From the NCBI RefSeq assembly GCF_001574435.1, contig NZ_LOCN01000027.1, positions 1 to 40,019 on the forward strand: a stretch of 40,019 nt of DNA. Direction: 5' to 3'. This document shows, one piece after another, positions 26,198 to 35,068 of the stretch. Numbering within the stretch: the first letter of the stretch is position 1; each line of letters begins with the position of its first letter. The notes under the pieces were generated by a model. That model did no database searches, was not told where the DNA came from, and saw only the letters and a list, made by a program, of their open reading frames with translations. The translations under genes were made by a program, and so were the position numbers. This DNA comes from Moritella sp. JT01. Lineage in GTDB: Bacteria; Pseudomonadota; Gammaproteobacteria; Enterobacterales; Moritellaceae.

Positions 26198-27142
26198 TTA
26201 TTTAACAAATGCCAGCTTGCGCAAATAACGCGGTATCATTGTTTCATTACCCTGCAATCCGCCTTGATGTATATAAAGAATGGGACGTTTATCAGCACTT
26301 TCAAGTCGTGCCGCGGTATTCGCATTGTCTTCGATGAATTCACGCTGCAAGCATAACCAAGCCAGTGGATCATAAAGTAAATCAAATTCAATATGAGTGG
26401 TTCGTTTTAGCTCGGACCAAATATGATAAAAAGGCAGATAAAGTTTGCCAAAATGATACTTTTTATCTGCAGAGATAATCGTTGGGTGTACTGATTCATC
26501 GGCACACAATTCAAAAAATTGCTGCTGTAAATAATCATCACCGCCAACACAAGCGCAAGTTTGTACTTCAAAGGGCAAATGTTTTTGCAAAAATAATGCC
26601 GTAGTTCCAGTACCAGAAGGCAGCACGACACGAATATCAGCATGCGAGTTTGATTTAGCCCACTCAATAATTTCATCGGCCAGTATTTTTAATCCTGTTT
26701 CGGCATACTGACAGCGACCACCTTCAGGAATAAAAACAACGCGCTGACCTTGTGCTTTTAAAGCCGGTAGTACTTGTTGCTGTATATGCTCAATAACAGA
26801 CAGGCTACTCGAGTCAGCAACGATAACCTTAGCGCCCTGTGCTAACGCTGCGCGATAATTACCTTGCGGATTATCAATCAAATACTGAGGCAGGTGATCA
26901 ACATAATAATGTAATTCGCATTGCTTTAATTTGGCTAATACAGACAAGGAATATAACGAATTAGCTTGCGCAGAACCGTGGCCAATTAAGATATCAACCT
27001 GTGATAAATCTTGTTGCAAGAAATGGTAAAACTTGCGGGCTTTATTACCACTAAAAGCCACATCTAATAAGTCATCACGTTTTACGTAAACGTGATGGCC
27101 TAAGAATTCGATTTCATCGACAGGGGTATTGCGTAATTCCAA
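26198..27142 (-). CDS. PLP-dependent ACC deaminase / D-cysteine desulfhydrase-like protein
   Basis: The 314-residue protein belongs to the fold-type II PLP family: YVKRDDLLD, then SGNKARKF with the PLP-forming lysine (about Lys 34), HGSAQANSLYSL, a PLP-phosphate loop PSGTGTTALFL and the closing IHQGGLQGNETMIPRY. It is shorter than classical ACC deaminases and the substrate is unknown; D-cysteine or a related amino acid is only a family-level guess. The start is TTG, well supported by AGGA seven bases upstream and by alignment of the next residues with the family. It follows btuD by 33 bases, so it is probably the third gene of a btuC-btuD operon. Confidence 0.82.
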   Translation of the reverse strand: MELRNTPVDEIEFLGHHVYVKRDDLLDVAFSGNKARKFYHFLQQDLSQVDILIGHGSAQANSLYSLSVLAKLKQCELHYYVDHLPQYLIDNPQGNYRAALAQGAKVIVADSSSLSVIEHIQQQVLPALKAQGQRVVFIPEGGRCQYAETGLKILADEIIEWAKSNSHADIRVVLPSGTGTTALFLQKHLPFEVQTCACVGGDDYLQQQFFELCADESVHPTIISADKKYHFGKLYLPFYHIWSELKRTTHIEFDLLYDPLAWLCLQREFIEDNANTAARLESADKRPILYIHQGGLQGNETMIPRYLRKLAFVK

Positions 27143-27175
27143 AGCGGTATCCTAGTTTATAACTTAGATTAAGCG

Positions 27176-27991
27176 TTAAACAGACGCAGGCAGGGCTGCA
27201 GAAACAATAAATTGGCGACCATTGACAGCCAACATCTCGGTATCAACATCATAGACTTGTTTAATCGAATCCACAGTTAACACTTTACTCGCCGCGCCCT
27301 GGCCAACAACAGTACCAGCATTTAATAACAGTACTTCAGAGGCATGATTAAGCGCGAGATTAAGATCATGGATAGATGCAATGATCGTAATACCTTGTTC
27401 TGAAAGTTCTTTTAACATCTGTAGCACTTCAATTTGATGCTTTAAATCAAGCCCTGTTAATGGTTCATCCAATAAACATAAAATCGATTGCTGATTTAAT
27501 AGCGGTGATACTTGTACTAATGTACGGGCAATAAGCACCCGCTGCCATTCACCACCCGACAGTTGATCGCAATTACGCTCAACTAACTTAGCTATATCTA
27601 ATCGGGATAATAATTGATTTATCACCCGACAAGCTTGTTCATCTTCAAGGTTAATACCCAGAGGATGTAAACCCAAAGCAATAAACTGATAAACCGGAAT
27701 AGCAAAAGGTGGCGGGGATACTTGCGGTAACCAAGCCCGCTGGCGAGCCAATTCAGCAATAGGATAAGACGAAATAGGACGTTCAGCTAGTAAGTAAGCA
27801 CCTTCGCATGCCTGTTCATGACCTGCTAAAATGGAAATTAATGTACTTTTACCACTGCCATTAGGCCCTAATAAAAACAAAAAACTTCCTTTATTTATCG
27901 ATACATTCATATCATGTAATCGCTGTTGATAGTTAACATCGGTTAGCGTTAATATTGTAGATGTCCCCATCGTATCTTTTAATTTATCCAT
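27176..27991 (-). CDS. btuD: Vitamin B12 ABC transporter ATPase
   Basis: BtuD powers cobalamin import across the inner membrane together with BtuC. The 271-residue protein has Walker A GPNGSGKST (about 43-51), a Q-loop region WLPQVSPPPFAIPVYQF close to E. coli BtuD, signature LSGGEWQRVLIARTL, Walker B LCLLDEPLTGLD and the H-loop ASIHDLNLAL. It starts 12 bases after btuC. The ribosome site is weak, and an internal ATG at residue 8 is an alternative start. Specificity for B12 rests on similarity to BtuD and on the adjacent BtuC. Confidence 0.92.
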   Translation of the reverse strand: MDKLKDTMGTSTILTLTDVNYQQRLHDMNVSINKGSFLFLLGPNGSGKSTLISILAGHEQACEGAYLLAERPISSYPIAELARQRAWLPQVSPPPFAIPVYQFIALGLHPLGINLEDEQACRVINQLLSRLDIAKLVERNCDQLSGGEWQRVLIARTLVQVSPLLNQQSILCLLDEPLTGLDLKHQIEVLQMLKELSEQGITIIASIHDLNLALNHASEVLLLNAGTVVGQGAASKVLTVDSIKQVYDVDTEMLAVNGRQFIVSAALPASV

Positions 27992-28003
27992 AGTGATGTG
28001 TTG

Positions 28004-29023
28004 TTATGCTACTTGCTTGCGCAATAGTAAATAGATGAAAAAAGGAGCGCCTAAGCTTGCCGTGATCGCCCCTACAGGTAACTCAGCTGTTGCAAACACA
28101 CTACGCGCAATTAAATCCGCCAGTAATAAAAAGATCGCGCCCAACAAGGCCGAAGCAGGCACAAGAAAGCGTAATTGGCTCGTCACTAATATCCGTAAAA
28201 TATGCGGGATCACTAACCCTATAAAACTAATTACGCCCGCCATCGATACCGACACGCCTGTGAGTACAGCCACACATAAAATAAGCTGAATACGTAATTT
28301 AGGGACATCAATACCCGATTGAAATGCACCCTGTTCACCAAACTGTAAAAGGTTCAGCGCATCAATGCGGCGCATAATCCACAGAAAACTCAAACTCAAA
28401 GGAATAACGGCAATATAAATAAATTCTGATCCATACGCTAAATTCCCCATCATCCAGTACAGCATTTGTCGCATATTACTGTCATCAGAAAAATACAACA
28501 GCCAAGTCATAATGGCTCCAGAAAAGATCCCGATCGCAACGCCAAGTAATAAGATCTTGGTGGTGGGTAAGTTATTCTTTGTCACTTGATACAGTAAATA
28601 CGTGACTAAGCTTGCCCCGATAAAAGCCGATAGTGGCAAAATATAATGCTGTAGGCCCGCCCACTGTGGGAACAAAGTATCAAGGAAGACCATAGATAGC
28701 ACAGCAAACAAACTGGCAAACGATGAAATGCCGATAACACCCGGCTCTGCTAACGAATTAGCGAGTAACACTTGCAAGATACAACCGGCAACAGCTAACG
28801 CAGCGCCAACTAAAATTGCAGTCACAATACGTGGAAAACGTAAGTCAAATAACACTTGTTGCTGTAAAGATGATAAACCATTAAAAATATCATCAACACC
28901 AATACTGAAACGGCCTGAGGCAAGCGAAATTAAAATAACGGCAACAAGAAAAATAGATAAAAATATAAGAGTGCTTCGACTTTTTAGTGTACTTGCACGC
29001 TGTAACTTAAGCAGGTCGATCAT
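28004..29023 (-). CDS. btuC: Vitamin B12 ABC transporter permease
   Basis: BtuC forms the translocation channel for cobalamin. The 339-residue, strongly hydrophobic protein shows about ten membrane helices and FecCD-family landmarks: FDLRFPRIVTAILVGAALAVAG, NSLAEPGVIGIS, MRQMLYWMMGNLAYG, VISFIGLVIPHILRIL and the C-terminal ELPVGAITASLGAPFFIYLL. The LRQMLYWMMG segment fits BtuC better than siderophore permeases. It is the first gene of btuC-btuD-PLP enzyme. No btuF or btuB lies in the window, and the 100 bases upstream are too short and unstructured for a cobalamin riboswitch. Confidence 0.93.
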   Translation of the reverse strand: MIDLLKLQRASTLKSRSTLIFLSIFLVAVILISLASGRFSIGVDDIFNGLSSLQQQVLFDLRFPRIVTAILVGAALAVAGCILQVLLANSLAEPGVIGISSFASLFAVLSMVFLDTLFPQWAGLQHYILPLSAFIGASLVTYLLYQVTKNNLPTTKILLLGVAIGIFSGAIMTWLLYFSDDSNMRQMLYWMMGNLAYGSEFIYIAVIPLSLSFLWIMRRIDALNLLQFGEQGAFQSGIDVPKLRIQLILCVAVLTGVSVSMAGVISFIGLVIPHILRILVTSQLRFLVPASALLGAIFLLLADLIARSVFATAELPVGAITASLGAPFFIYLLLRKQVA

Positions 29024-29125
29024 AATTTAAGAAAGGATATAGGAGGATAAAATAGACAAGGTATCTCAAATAATGTCAGCGTTAAGCTTAAGCACATTTT
29101 AAATACCCTGTCAGAAGGCTGTAAA

Positions 29126-29740
29126 TTAGATTGATTGACTTACAGCATCAATCAGCGCATGGGTATAGCCAATTTCAGCCATGAGTTGTGTAATGATATT
29201 ACGTTTACGACCTGTATTAGTGTTAGTAATAACCCAATATGGCGTATTCTCAATATGACGAGGTTTGGTCGTACTACCAGCACTTAACAATTCACTTTCC
29301 GATTTTGCAAAGTAAATACGTTTACGGCCTTTAATATCAGTCGCACTATCAAACTTTTTCGGGTTTTCTGCATACAAGACAGATAATATCTGTATAAACT
29401 TAGTCACCGAAACAGTCGTTTCTTTAAATTTCTTATTTTTAATAAGCTTATCGATACTGGCTGGCAGCGTAGAATGGCTGACAACCTCTGGCTCTACAAC
29501 AATCGGTGCAGATACAGGTGTCGGCTCTACTACTGCCGGTGAATTAGTTACCGTTTGCTTAGTCTCACTGTTGATGTTCTCTACAGGCTGTGGCAATGCT
29601 TCAACGTTTGTTAAATCTGCACAATCACTATCAGGTACACCAAGTAAGCGACGTAAAATATCTGATGCACTTTCGCCAATATCTTTCGTTTGACTAGCAA
29701 TATAACGATATAGGTCGTCTTCAAGCTCAATCGTCTTCAT
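29126..29740 (-). CDS. seqA: Negative regulator of replication initiation SeqA
   Basis: SeqA binds hemimethylated GATC sites and sequesters oriC and the dnaA promoter. The 204-residue protein has the N-terminal oligomerisation motif MKTIELEDDLYRYIASQTKDIGESASDILRRLL, a Pro/Val/Thr-rich linker (about 50-100), and the C-terminal DNA-binding domain with TTKPRHIENTPYWVITNTNT and RKRNIITQLMAEIGY. It is divergent from ybfF, as in the enterobacterial ybfF-seqA region. pgm, which follows seqA in E. coli, is replaced here by btuC. Confidence 0.97.
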   Translation of the reverse strand: MKTIELEDDLYRYIASQTKDIGESASDILRRLLGVPDSDCADLTNVEALPQPVENINSETKQTVTNSPAVVEPTPVSAPIVVEPEVVSHSTLPASIDKLIKNKKFKETTVSVTKFIQILSVLYAENPKKFDSATDIKGRKRIYFAKSESELLSAGSTTKPRHIENTPYWVITNTNTGRKRNIITQLMAEIGYTHALIDAVSQSI

Positions 29741-29777
29741 ATTTAACTAGTAAATCCTTGCTTATAAATTTGGTTTA

Positions 29778-29783
29778 ATTATA
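29778..29783 (-). promoter_or_regulatory. Probable seqA -10 element
   Basis: A perfect TATAAT on the minus strand lies about 40 bases upstream of the seqA start. No good -35 box is visible at the usual distance, so it may depend on an activator or an extended element. Confidence 0.45.
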
Positions 29784-29857
29784 CCTTGTGAATAGATTTC
29801 TCTCTATGCTTATAGAAAAAATATTACCTCTGTGATGCATTTATCAACAATTCATAC

Positions 29858-29887
29858 ACGACAATGACGTAATTATTGCGGTAGAAT
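29858..29887 (+). promoter_or_regulatory. Possible ybfF promoter
   Basis: ACGACA (29858-29863), 18 bases, TAGAAT (29882-29887), ending 23 bases upstream of the ybfF ATG. The -35 box is moderate. Confidence 0.4.
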
Positions 29888-29910
29888 CAGCCACAATTAC
29901 GGAGATATAT

Positions 29911-30678
29911 ATGTTACTTAATCACAAAATATACGGTCAGGGTGATCCTGTTATCGTTATCCATGGCTTATTTGGCAGTGCAACGAACTTGGGCATGCTA
30001 ATTAAACAATTAAAAACGGATCATCAAGTTATCGCGGTTGATGTTCGAAACCATGGTTTATCTATGCGTCATCATAGTATGCATTATGATGATATGGCAA
30101 ATGATATTATTCAGCTGATGGATCATTTGACGATCGAACAAGCACATCTAGTTGGTCATTCAATGGGTGGGAAGATCGCCATGCGAACAGCGCTTAATTT
30201 TCCTACCCGCGTAACCAGTTTAGCGGTAGCCGATATAGCACCAGTGAATTACCCTCCTCGACATGATAATGTCTTTGCAGGATTAAAAAATATTCCACTT
30301 AGCGATATAACCACACGCAGTGAAGCACAATCAAAGCTTGCCGAATATGTAGAAGAAGCAGGTGTTCAACAGTTTCTATTGAAAGGTTTGTATAAGAATC
30401 AGCAAGGTAAATTCGACTTTTACTACGCGCTAGATACGATCATTGCGCAATATAATGCTATTTCTGACTGGCCAGAAGTAAATAAACAGTATGATAAACC
30501 AGTGCTATTTATTAAAGGCATGAATTCTGACTATATAACCAATGACCATAAACCGGCTATCGCTAAATATTTTCCACAAGCGAAAGCAAAGCTGATACAA
30601 GGCACTGGGCACTGGTTACATGCCGAAAAACCAGTGATATTTAACAAAATAATAGTCGATTTTTTATTTAGTCATTAG
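29911..30678 (+). CDS. ybfF: Alpha/beta-hydrolase esterase YbfF
   Basis: The 255-residue alpha/beta-hydrolase has an oxyanion-hole region VIHGLFGSATNLG, the nucleophile elbow VGHSMGG (about Ser 89), an acid in the NSDYITNDH region and the catalytic histidine in GTGHWLHAEKP. YbfF of E. coli hydrolyses short acyl esters, including acyl-CoA and malonyl-CoA in vitro; the cellular substrate is unclear. The gene starts the ybfF-DUF2788-ybfE-fldA string with a strong GGAGATATAT ribosome site. Position next to seqA is conserved. Confidence 0.93.
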   Translation: MLLNHKIYGQGDPVIVIHGLFGSATNLGMLIKQLKTDHQVIAVDVRNHGLSMRHHSMHYDDMANDIIQLMDHLTIEQAHLVGHSMGGKIAMRTALNFPTRVTSLAVADIAPVNYPPRHDNVFAGLKNIPLSDITTRSEAQSKLAEYVEEAGVQQFLLKGLYKNQQGKFDFYYALDTIIAQYNAISDWPEVNKQYDKPVLFIKGMNSDYITNDHKPAIAKYFPQAKAKLIQGTGHWLHAEKPVIFNKIIVDFLFSH

Positions 30679-30748
30679 CCACATTGTGATATATTTGCAC
30701 ATTCGTACTCTAAGTAGATACTGTTACGTACTTTAGGTGAATATTGTT

Positions 30749-30964
30749 ATGTTGTATGAATACATTGACTTAATTGAATCTGTCGGCACTAAATTGTTCT
30801 TTGTTGTACTGTTTTTCTTAATCGGCATGGCAATTCACGACGTACTAAAAAAAGGGAACGTACCTCAATTTGGACGTGTGGCAGTTTGGTTTGTACTCTG
30901 CTTTGGTATGGCTGGTTTTGTTTTTAAAGAAGTATTGATCGCTGTCTGGGAAAACCAGATTTAA
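30749..30964 (+). CDS. DUF2788 small inner-membrane protein
   Basis: A 71-residue protein with two hydrophobic segments (about 13-32 and 46-65, FVLCFGMAGFVF), so probably a small two-helix inner-membrane protein of the DUF2788 family. An upstream in-frame GTG (30737) would add four residues, but that GTG overlaps the ribosome site TAGGTGA that serves the ATG at 30749. I therefore take the ATG. It lies between ybfF and ybfE; function unknown. Confidence 0.8.
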   Translation: MLYEYIDLIESVGTKLFFVVLFFLIGMAIHDVLKKGNVPQFGRVAVWFVLCFGMAGFVFKEVLIAVWENQI

Positions 30965-31000
30965 TAATTTCATCGTATTAACTGCAATGGCGAATATAAC

Positions 31001-31273
31001 GTGGCGAAGGAAAGTTTCGATAGAACGACGATTGACCTTTTTGCTGAAGAAAAGCGTGCTGGTAGACCCAAAACCAATCCGCTATCGCGTAAAGAGCAGT
31101 TGAAACAGAATAAACGAAATCAATTAAGCCGAGACAAGGCTAATGGATTCAAACGTATTGAATTAAAGGTCGAACAAGACTTGTTTGATATGTTAAATAT
31201 AAAAGCAAAAAGTGCTAATATGACGCGCAGTGAATATATACAACAATTGCTGCAAACACATGTAGCACAATAA
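31001..31273 (+). CDS. ybfE: YbfE family protein (ribbon-helix-helix-like)
   Basis: A 90-residue basic protein. The C-terminal half (about residues 48-88) reads RIELKVEQDLFDMLNIKAK..MTRSEYIQQLL, the strand-helix-helix pattern of the ribbon-helix-helix DNA-binding family. In E. coli ybfE is LexA-regulated and sits between ybfF and fldA, as here. No LexA box (CTGT-N8-ACAG) is visible upstream. The start is GTG without a strong ribosome site; the ATG at 30987 is in another frame. Role unknown. Confidence 0.82.
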   Translation: MAKESFDRTTIDLFAEEKRAGRPKTNPLSRKEQLKQNKRNQLSRDKANGFKRIELKVEQDLFDMLNIKAKSANMTRSEYIQQLLQTHVAQ

Positions 31274-31305
31274 GTTTAAATTAAAACTATTAGGATAATT
31301 TAAGA

Positions 31306-31833
31306 ATGGCTAGCGTAGGCTTATTTTTTGGTAGTGACACTGGTAACACTGAAGTAGTTGCTAAGATGATCCAGAAACAACTGGGTAAAAAACTTGTTGA
31401 TGTTAAAGATATTGCAAAATCAACAACGACAGATATTAACGAGTTCAGCCTATTAATTTTAGGCATTCCGACTTGGTATTATGGCGAATCTCAATGTGAT
31501 TGGGATGACTTTATGCCTTCACTAGAAGAAATTGATTTTTCTGATAAGCTAGTTGCAATCTTTGGCTGTGGTGACCAAGAAGATTATGCTGAGTACTTCC
31601 TTGATGCAATGGGCACACTACGTGACGTTGTTGAAGCAAAAGGCGGTACGTTAATCGGTGAATGGCCAACTGAAAGTTATGATTTCGAAGCATCGAAAGC
31701 TCTCACTGATGACAACCACTTTGTTGGTTTAGGTATTGATGAAGATCGTCAACCAGAACTAACAGCAGAACGTGTTGAAGCTTGGGTAAACCAAATCCAC
31801 AGCGAAATGTGCCTTGCAGAACTAGAAGACTAA
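31306..31833 (+). CDS. fldA: Flavodoxin I
   Basis: A long-chain flavodoxin of 175 residues carrying FMN, an electron carrier used by IspG/IspH, biotin and methionine synthesis. The phosphate-binding loop FFGSDTGNTE, the WYYGESQCDWDDF isoalloxazine loop and FGCGDQEDYAEYF are complete. FldA replaces ferredoxin when iron is short, which fits its conserved place next to fur. An AGGA ribosome site lies nine bases upstream. It is followed by a long hairpin terminator. Confidence 0.97.
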   Translation: MASVGLFFGSDTGNTEVVAKMIQKQLGKKLVDVKDIAKSTTTDINEFSLLILGIPTWYYGESQCDWDDFMPSLEEIDFSDKLVAIFGCGDQEDYAEYFLDAMGTLRDVVEAKGGTLIGEWPTESYDFEASKALTDDNHFVGLGIDEDRQPELTAERVEAWVNQIHSEMCLAELED

Positions 31834-31854
31834 TCTTTTAGTTATAAACTATAT

Positions 31855-31900
31855 AAGTAAAAGGTAAACGGCGTATACACGTTATTTTACCTTTTACTTT
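31855..31900 (+). terminator. fldA terminator
   Basis: AAGTAAAAGGTAAA pairs with a TTTTACCTTTTACTT-type arm around a loop with a small inner ACG/CGT pairing. The stem is AT-rich and ends in ACTTTC, so it is not a textbook U tract. Confidence 0.6.
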
Positions 31901-32108
31901 CACCGCCAGCTAAAACCCCATTACACAACCATTCTAATTAAATAATATTTATCTATTTAGGAATATATAGCGTACGCTATCTTTTTTCTCCTTGCCATAT
32001 ACAACATATTAAGATCAGACTTAATCACTTTTGGTCACACTAGACTAAACAAAAGCTCGGTTAATACGTAAATTTTTGTATTTAAATCCCGCTTTAACAA
32101 ATATGAGG

Positions 32109-32137
32109 TTTATTGTTTTTGCGTCTCGTCATATAAT
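32109..32137 (+). promoter_or_regulatory. fur promoter
   Basis: TTTATT (32109-32114), 17 bases, TATAAT (32132-32137). The -10 box is perfect and lies about 54 bases upstream of the fur start. Confidence 0.55.
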
Positions 32138-32190
32138 GGTGAAGAATGTAAAGAAAATATACTTTTCTCTATTTTAAAAATGAGTACGTT

Positions 32191-32616
32191 ATGACTGATA
32201 GAAAAACCGCATTAAAAAAAGCAGGATTAAAAATAACCCTGCCAAGAATCAAAATTTTAGAATTATTACAACTCCCTAGCAGTCAGCATACCAGTGCCGA
32301 AGATCTATACAAACAATTGCTCAGTAAAGGTGAAGAAATTGGGCTTGCGACAGTATATCGAGTGCTTAACCAATTTGATGATGCTGGTATTGTTACTCGT
32401 CATTATTTTGAAGGCGGTAAATCTGTTTTTGAACTGGCAACTCAAAACCACCATGACCACCTTGTATGTCTTGACTGTGGTCACGTAATTGAATTCCATG
32501 ATGACTTGATCGAAGATCGTCAATGTGAAATTGCAGCAGAAAATGAGATGTCATTACAAGCCCACAGTTTATACTTGTATGGCCGTTCATTAGATGGCAA
32601 GTGTAATCATAAATAA
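32191..32616 (+). CDS. fur: Ferric uptake regulator
   Basis: Fur represses iron-uptake genes when loaded with Fe(II). The 141-residue protein has the winged helix (about residues 1-82, LKITLPRIKILELLQ, LATVYRVLNQFDDAGIV), then the metal-binding dimerisation domain with HHDHLVCLDCGHVIEF, in which the Cys-x2-Cys zinc site is intact. The C-terminus is a few residues shorter than the E. coli protein and ends CNHK. It lies downstream of fldA in the same orientation, but a terminator and its own promoter separate the two. Confidence 0.97.
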   Translation: MTDRKTALKKAGLKITLPRIKILELLQLPSSQHTSAEDLYKQLLSKGEEIGLATVYRVLNQFDDAGIVTRHYFEGGKSVFELATQNHHDHLVCLDCGHVIEFHDDLIEDRQCEIAAENEMSLQAHSLYLYGRSLDGKCNHK

Positions 32617-32636
32617 TTGCACACTAAAAATCAGAT

Positions 32637-32666
32637 AAAAAAAAAGGAGCCTATAGCTCCTTTTTT
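32637..32666. terminator. Bidirectional terminator between fur and glnS
   Basis: A9-GGAGC-CTATA-GCTCC-T6: a short GC stem with A and T tracts, between convergent fur and glnS. Confidence 0.9.
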
Positions 32667-32742
32667 ATGCGCGTTTTTTGCCTTTAAATAACACCAAGAA
32701 ACGAATATCATTCCTTGATGCACGTGAGTCCTATAAAAAGAC

Positions 32743-34389
32743 TTAGCCGCGTAAAGACACTGTACGGTTAAACACAAGTTTATCCGCTGTTGAATCTTTA
32801 CTGTCTGCACAGAAGTAACCTTCACGTTCAAACTGGTATGCGCTTGCAGGTTGCGCAGCAACAAGGCCCGGTTCAACTTTAGCTGTTTTGATAACAACTA
32901 ATGATTCTTCATTCAATGCTTCTTCTAATGTTTCAACACTTGCAGGATCTTCTATTTTAAATAGGCGATCATAAACACGTACTTCCGCATCAACAGCATC
33001 AGCAGCTGATACCCAATGAATAACACCTTTCGCTTTACGACCATCACTTGGGTTCTTACCTAGTGTTTCATCATCGTAAGTACAGTGAATTTCAATGATA
33101 TTACCCGCGTCATCTTTTACAACGTCATCGGCTCTAACAATGTATGCATTACGTAAGCGAACTTCTTTGCCTAATACTAAACGTTTATATTTCTTGTTCG
33201 CTTCTTCACGGAAATCCGCACGATCAATAAATAGTTCACGACTAAATGGTAACGTACGAGTACCCATATCTAGTTTAGGATGTGCAGGTGCAATTAATTG
33301 CTCGGTTTGATTTTCTGGATAATTAGTAATGACTAATTTAACCGGATCAAGAACCGCCATTGCACGTGGTGCTGAATTTTCAAGATCTTCACGGATACAT
33401 GCTTCTAGCATACCCATTTCGATCGTATTGATTTGTTTAGTCACACCAATACGTTTACAAAATTCACGAATTGACGCAGCTGTATAACCACGACGACGTA
33501 AACCAGCAATTGTTGGCATACGTGGATCATCCCAACCACTTACATGGTTTTCTGTCACTAATGCATTAAGCTTACGCTTAGACATCATCGTATATTCAAT
33601 ATTTAAACGTGAGAATTCATACTGACGCGGACGACAATCAATTGAGATATTATCTAATACCCAATCATAAACACGACGGTTATCTTGGAATTCTAATGTA
33701 CAGATAGAGTGAGAAATACCTTCTATCGCATCAGAAATACAATGTGTGAAATCGTACATTGGATAAATGCACCATTTATCACCTGTTTGGTGATGATGTG
33801 CACGTTTAATACGATAGATAACAGGATCACGCATACACATGAACGATGACGTCATGTCAATTTTTGCACGTAGACAACATTCGCCATCAGCAAAACCAGC
33901 ATCACGCATTTTATTAAATAACGCGAGGTTTTCGTCGATGCTCGTTTCACGGTATGGGCTATTTTTACCCGGCTTATTCAGCGTACCGCGGTACTCACGA
34001 GTTTCGTCTGCATTTAAGAAGCAAACATAAGCTTTACCCGCTTGAATCAATTCAACTGCATACTCGAATAATCTATCGAAGTAATTTGATGAATAGCGAA
34101 CTTCACCATCCCAGTTAAAACCTAGCCACTTTACGTCTTCTTGAATTGCATGAACGTAATCAATGTCTTCTTTTTCAGGATTCGTATCATCAAAACGTAG
34201 ATTACACTGTCCCTGGTAATCGTCAGCAATACCAAAGTTCAAACAAATAGATTTGGCATGACCAATATGCAAAAAGCCGTTCGGCTCTGGCGGAAAACGC
34301 GTATGCACATTCGTATGTTTGCCGGAATTTAAATCTTCATCAATAATCTGACGAATAAAGTTCGTTGGGCGTACTTCAGCCTGACTCAT
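32743..34389 (-). CDS. glnS: Glutaminyl-tRNA synthetase
   Basis: GlnS charges tRNA-Gln directly, so this organism has the glutaminyl-tRNA synthetase route. The 548 residues have [17 protein letters not shown] with the HIGH motif (about 40-43), DDTNPEKED and the KMSKS variant MSKRKL (about 268). The C-terminal anticodon-binding beta-barrels follow, with the [15 protein letters not shown] region. Length is close to the 554 residues of the E. coli enzyme. A tandem AGGTAAGGA ribosome site abuts the ATG. It is a single-gene unit. Confidence 0.97.
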   Translation of the reverse strand: MSQAEVRPTNFIRQIIDEDLNSGKHTNVHTRFPPEPNGFLHIGHAKSICLNFGIADDYQGQCNLRFDDTNPEKEDIDYVHAIQEDVKWLGFNWDGEVRYSSNYFDRLFEYAVELIQAGKAYVCFLNADETREYRGTLNKPGKNSPYRETSIDENLALFNKMRDAGFADGECCLRAKIDMTSSFMCMRDPVIYRIKRAHHHQTGDKWCIYPMYDFTHCISDAIEGISHSICTLEFQDNRRVYDWVLDNISIDCRPRQYEFSRLNIEYTMMSKRKLNALVTENHVSGWDDPRMPTIAGLRRRGYTAASIREFCKRIGVTKQINTIEMGMLEACIREDLENSAPRAMAVLDPVKLVITNYPENQTEQLIAPAHPKLDMGTRTLPFSRELFIDRADFREEANKKYKRLVLGKEVRLRNAYIVRADDVVKDDAGNIIEIHCTYDDETLGKNPSDGRKAKGVIHWVSAADAVDAEVRVYDRLFKIEDPASVETLEEALNEESLVVIKTAKVEPGLVAAQPASAYQFEREGYFCADSKDSTADKLVFNRTVSLRG

Positions 34390-34609
34390 TCCTTACCTCA
34401 AACAGTAAATTTTTAATTAAATAGTGAACAATGATCTAACAAAATTGCCTCAGACACAACAACTAAATGCTAATGCGGGTCAGTTAGGCTTGTTCAAGGG
34501 TAATTAATCTTACTCTTAATACAATCACTATCACAACACTGTTTAAAACATCACCAGCCGTAGATTTATTACCTAGACTCAGGATAACTTAATAATAGCG
34601 GAAAATAGT

Positions 34610-34990
34610 ATGCATAAATGGTCCATTTCACCCGGTTTTACATTAATCGAATTACTTATAACGGTGGCCATCGTGGCTATTTTAGCGAGTATAGGGATAC
34701 CTAATTACCAGCACTACATGCTAGCAACACATCGTGATCAAGCCAAAATGAAATTAACAGCAATTAGCTTATTAGAAACCGATAATTATAGTCGGCATCA
34801 AGAATATATTGAATTGCGTAATTTATCGATTGACCTTAGTAGTGAGACTTACCAATACAGCATAAAATTTACAGCGAATAATCAGTACCAAGTGATTGCG
34901 ACAGCGATAGATAATCAACGTAGTGATAGCCATTGTCGAACATTGAGTTTAGACCATAATTTAACGCGATTACCGACACTATGTTGGTAA
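34610..34990 (+). CDS. Type IV pilin-like protein (PilE-type minor pilin)
   Basis: The 126-residue protein has a short leader and the prepilin peptidase site SPG/FTLIELLITVAIVAILASIGIPNY; Glu at +5 of the mature protein is present. A small globular domain follows, with two cysteines (SHCRT and the C-terminal LCW) that could form the D-region disulphide. It resembles PilE-type minor pilins that prime type IV pilus assembly. It stands alone: no fimT, pilV, pilW, pilX or pilY1 genes adjoin it. GCGGAAAATAGT precedes the ATG. Confidence 0.85.
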   Translation: MHKWSISPGFTLIELLITVAIVAILASIGIPNYQHYMLATHRDQAKMKLTAISLLETDNYSRHQEYIELRNLSIDLSSETYQYSIKFTANNQYQVIATAIDNQRSDSHCRTLSLDHNLTRLPTLCW

Positions 34991-35012
34991 TAAAAGAAGG
35001 GATATAGAAAGC

Positions 35013-35035
35013 AGCCTTATCTAAATAATAAGGCT
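35013..35035. terminator. Hairpin between the pilin gene and rfaH
   Basis: AGCCTTAT, seven-base loop, ATAAGGCT, between convergent genes. T tracts are poor on both sides, so termination is only possible. Confidence 0.4.
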
Positions 35036-35068
35036 AAGCTTATGCTGAACTACTGTTGGTTTTCTTAT

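Larger units (their letters stand above)
31834..32190. other. Intergenic region fldA-fur
   Basis: These 357 bases hold the fldA terminator and the fur promoter. I looked for a Fur box (GATAATGATAATCATTATC) and found only weak AT-rich resemblance near 31945. No upstream leader gene of the uof type could be recognised. Confidence 0.55.

Noticed and set aside
29030-29090. A strong ribosome-site-like AGGAGG on the plus strand between btuC and seqA, suggesting a small gene.
   Set aside because: The only nearby ATG is about 27 bases further on and opens a nine-codon frame.
29024-29125. Cobalamin riboswitch upstream of btuC.
   Set aside because: The interval to seqA is only about 100 bases, lacks the B12-box, and shows no suitable set of stems.
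31900-32190. Fur box for autoregulation upstream of fur.
   Set aside because: Only loose AT-rich similarity, with no 19-base match of reasonable quality.
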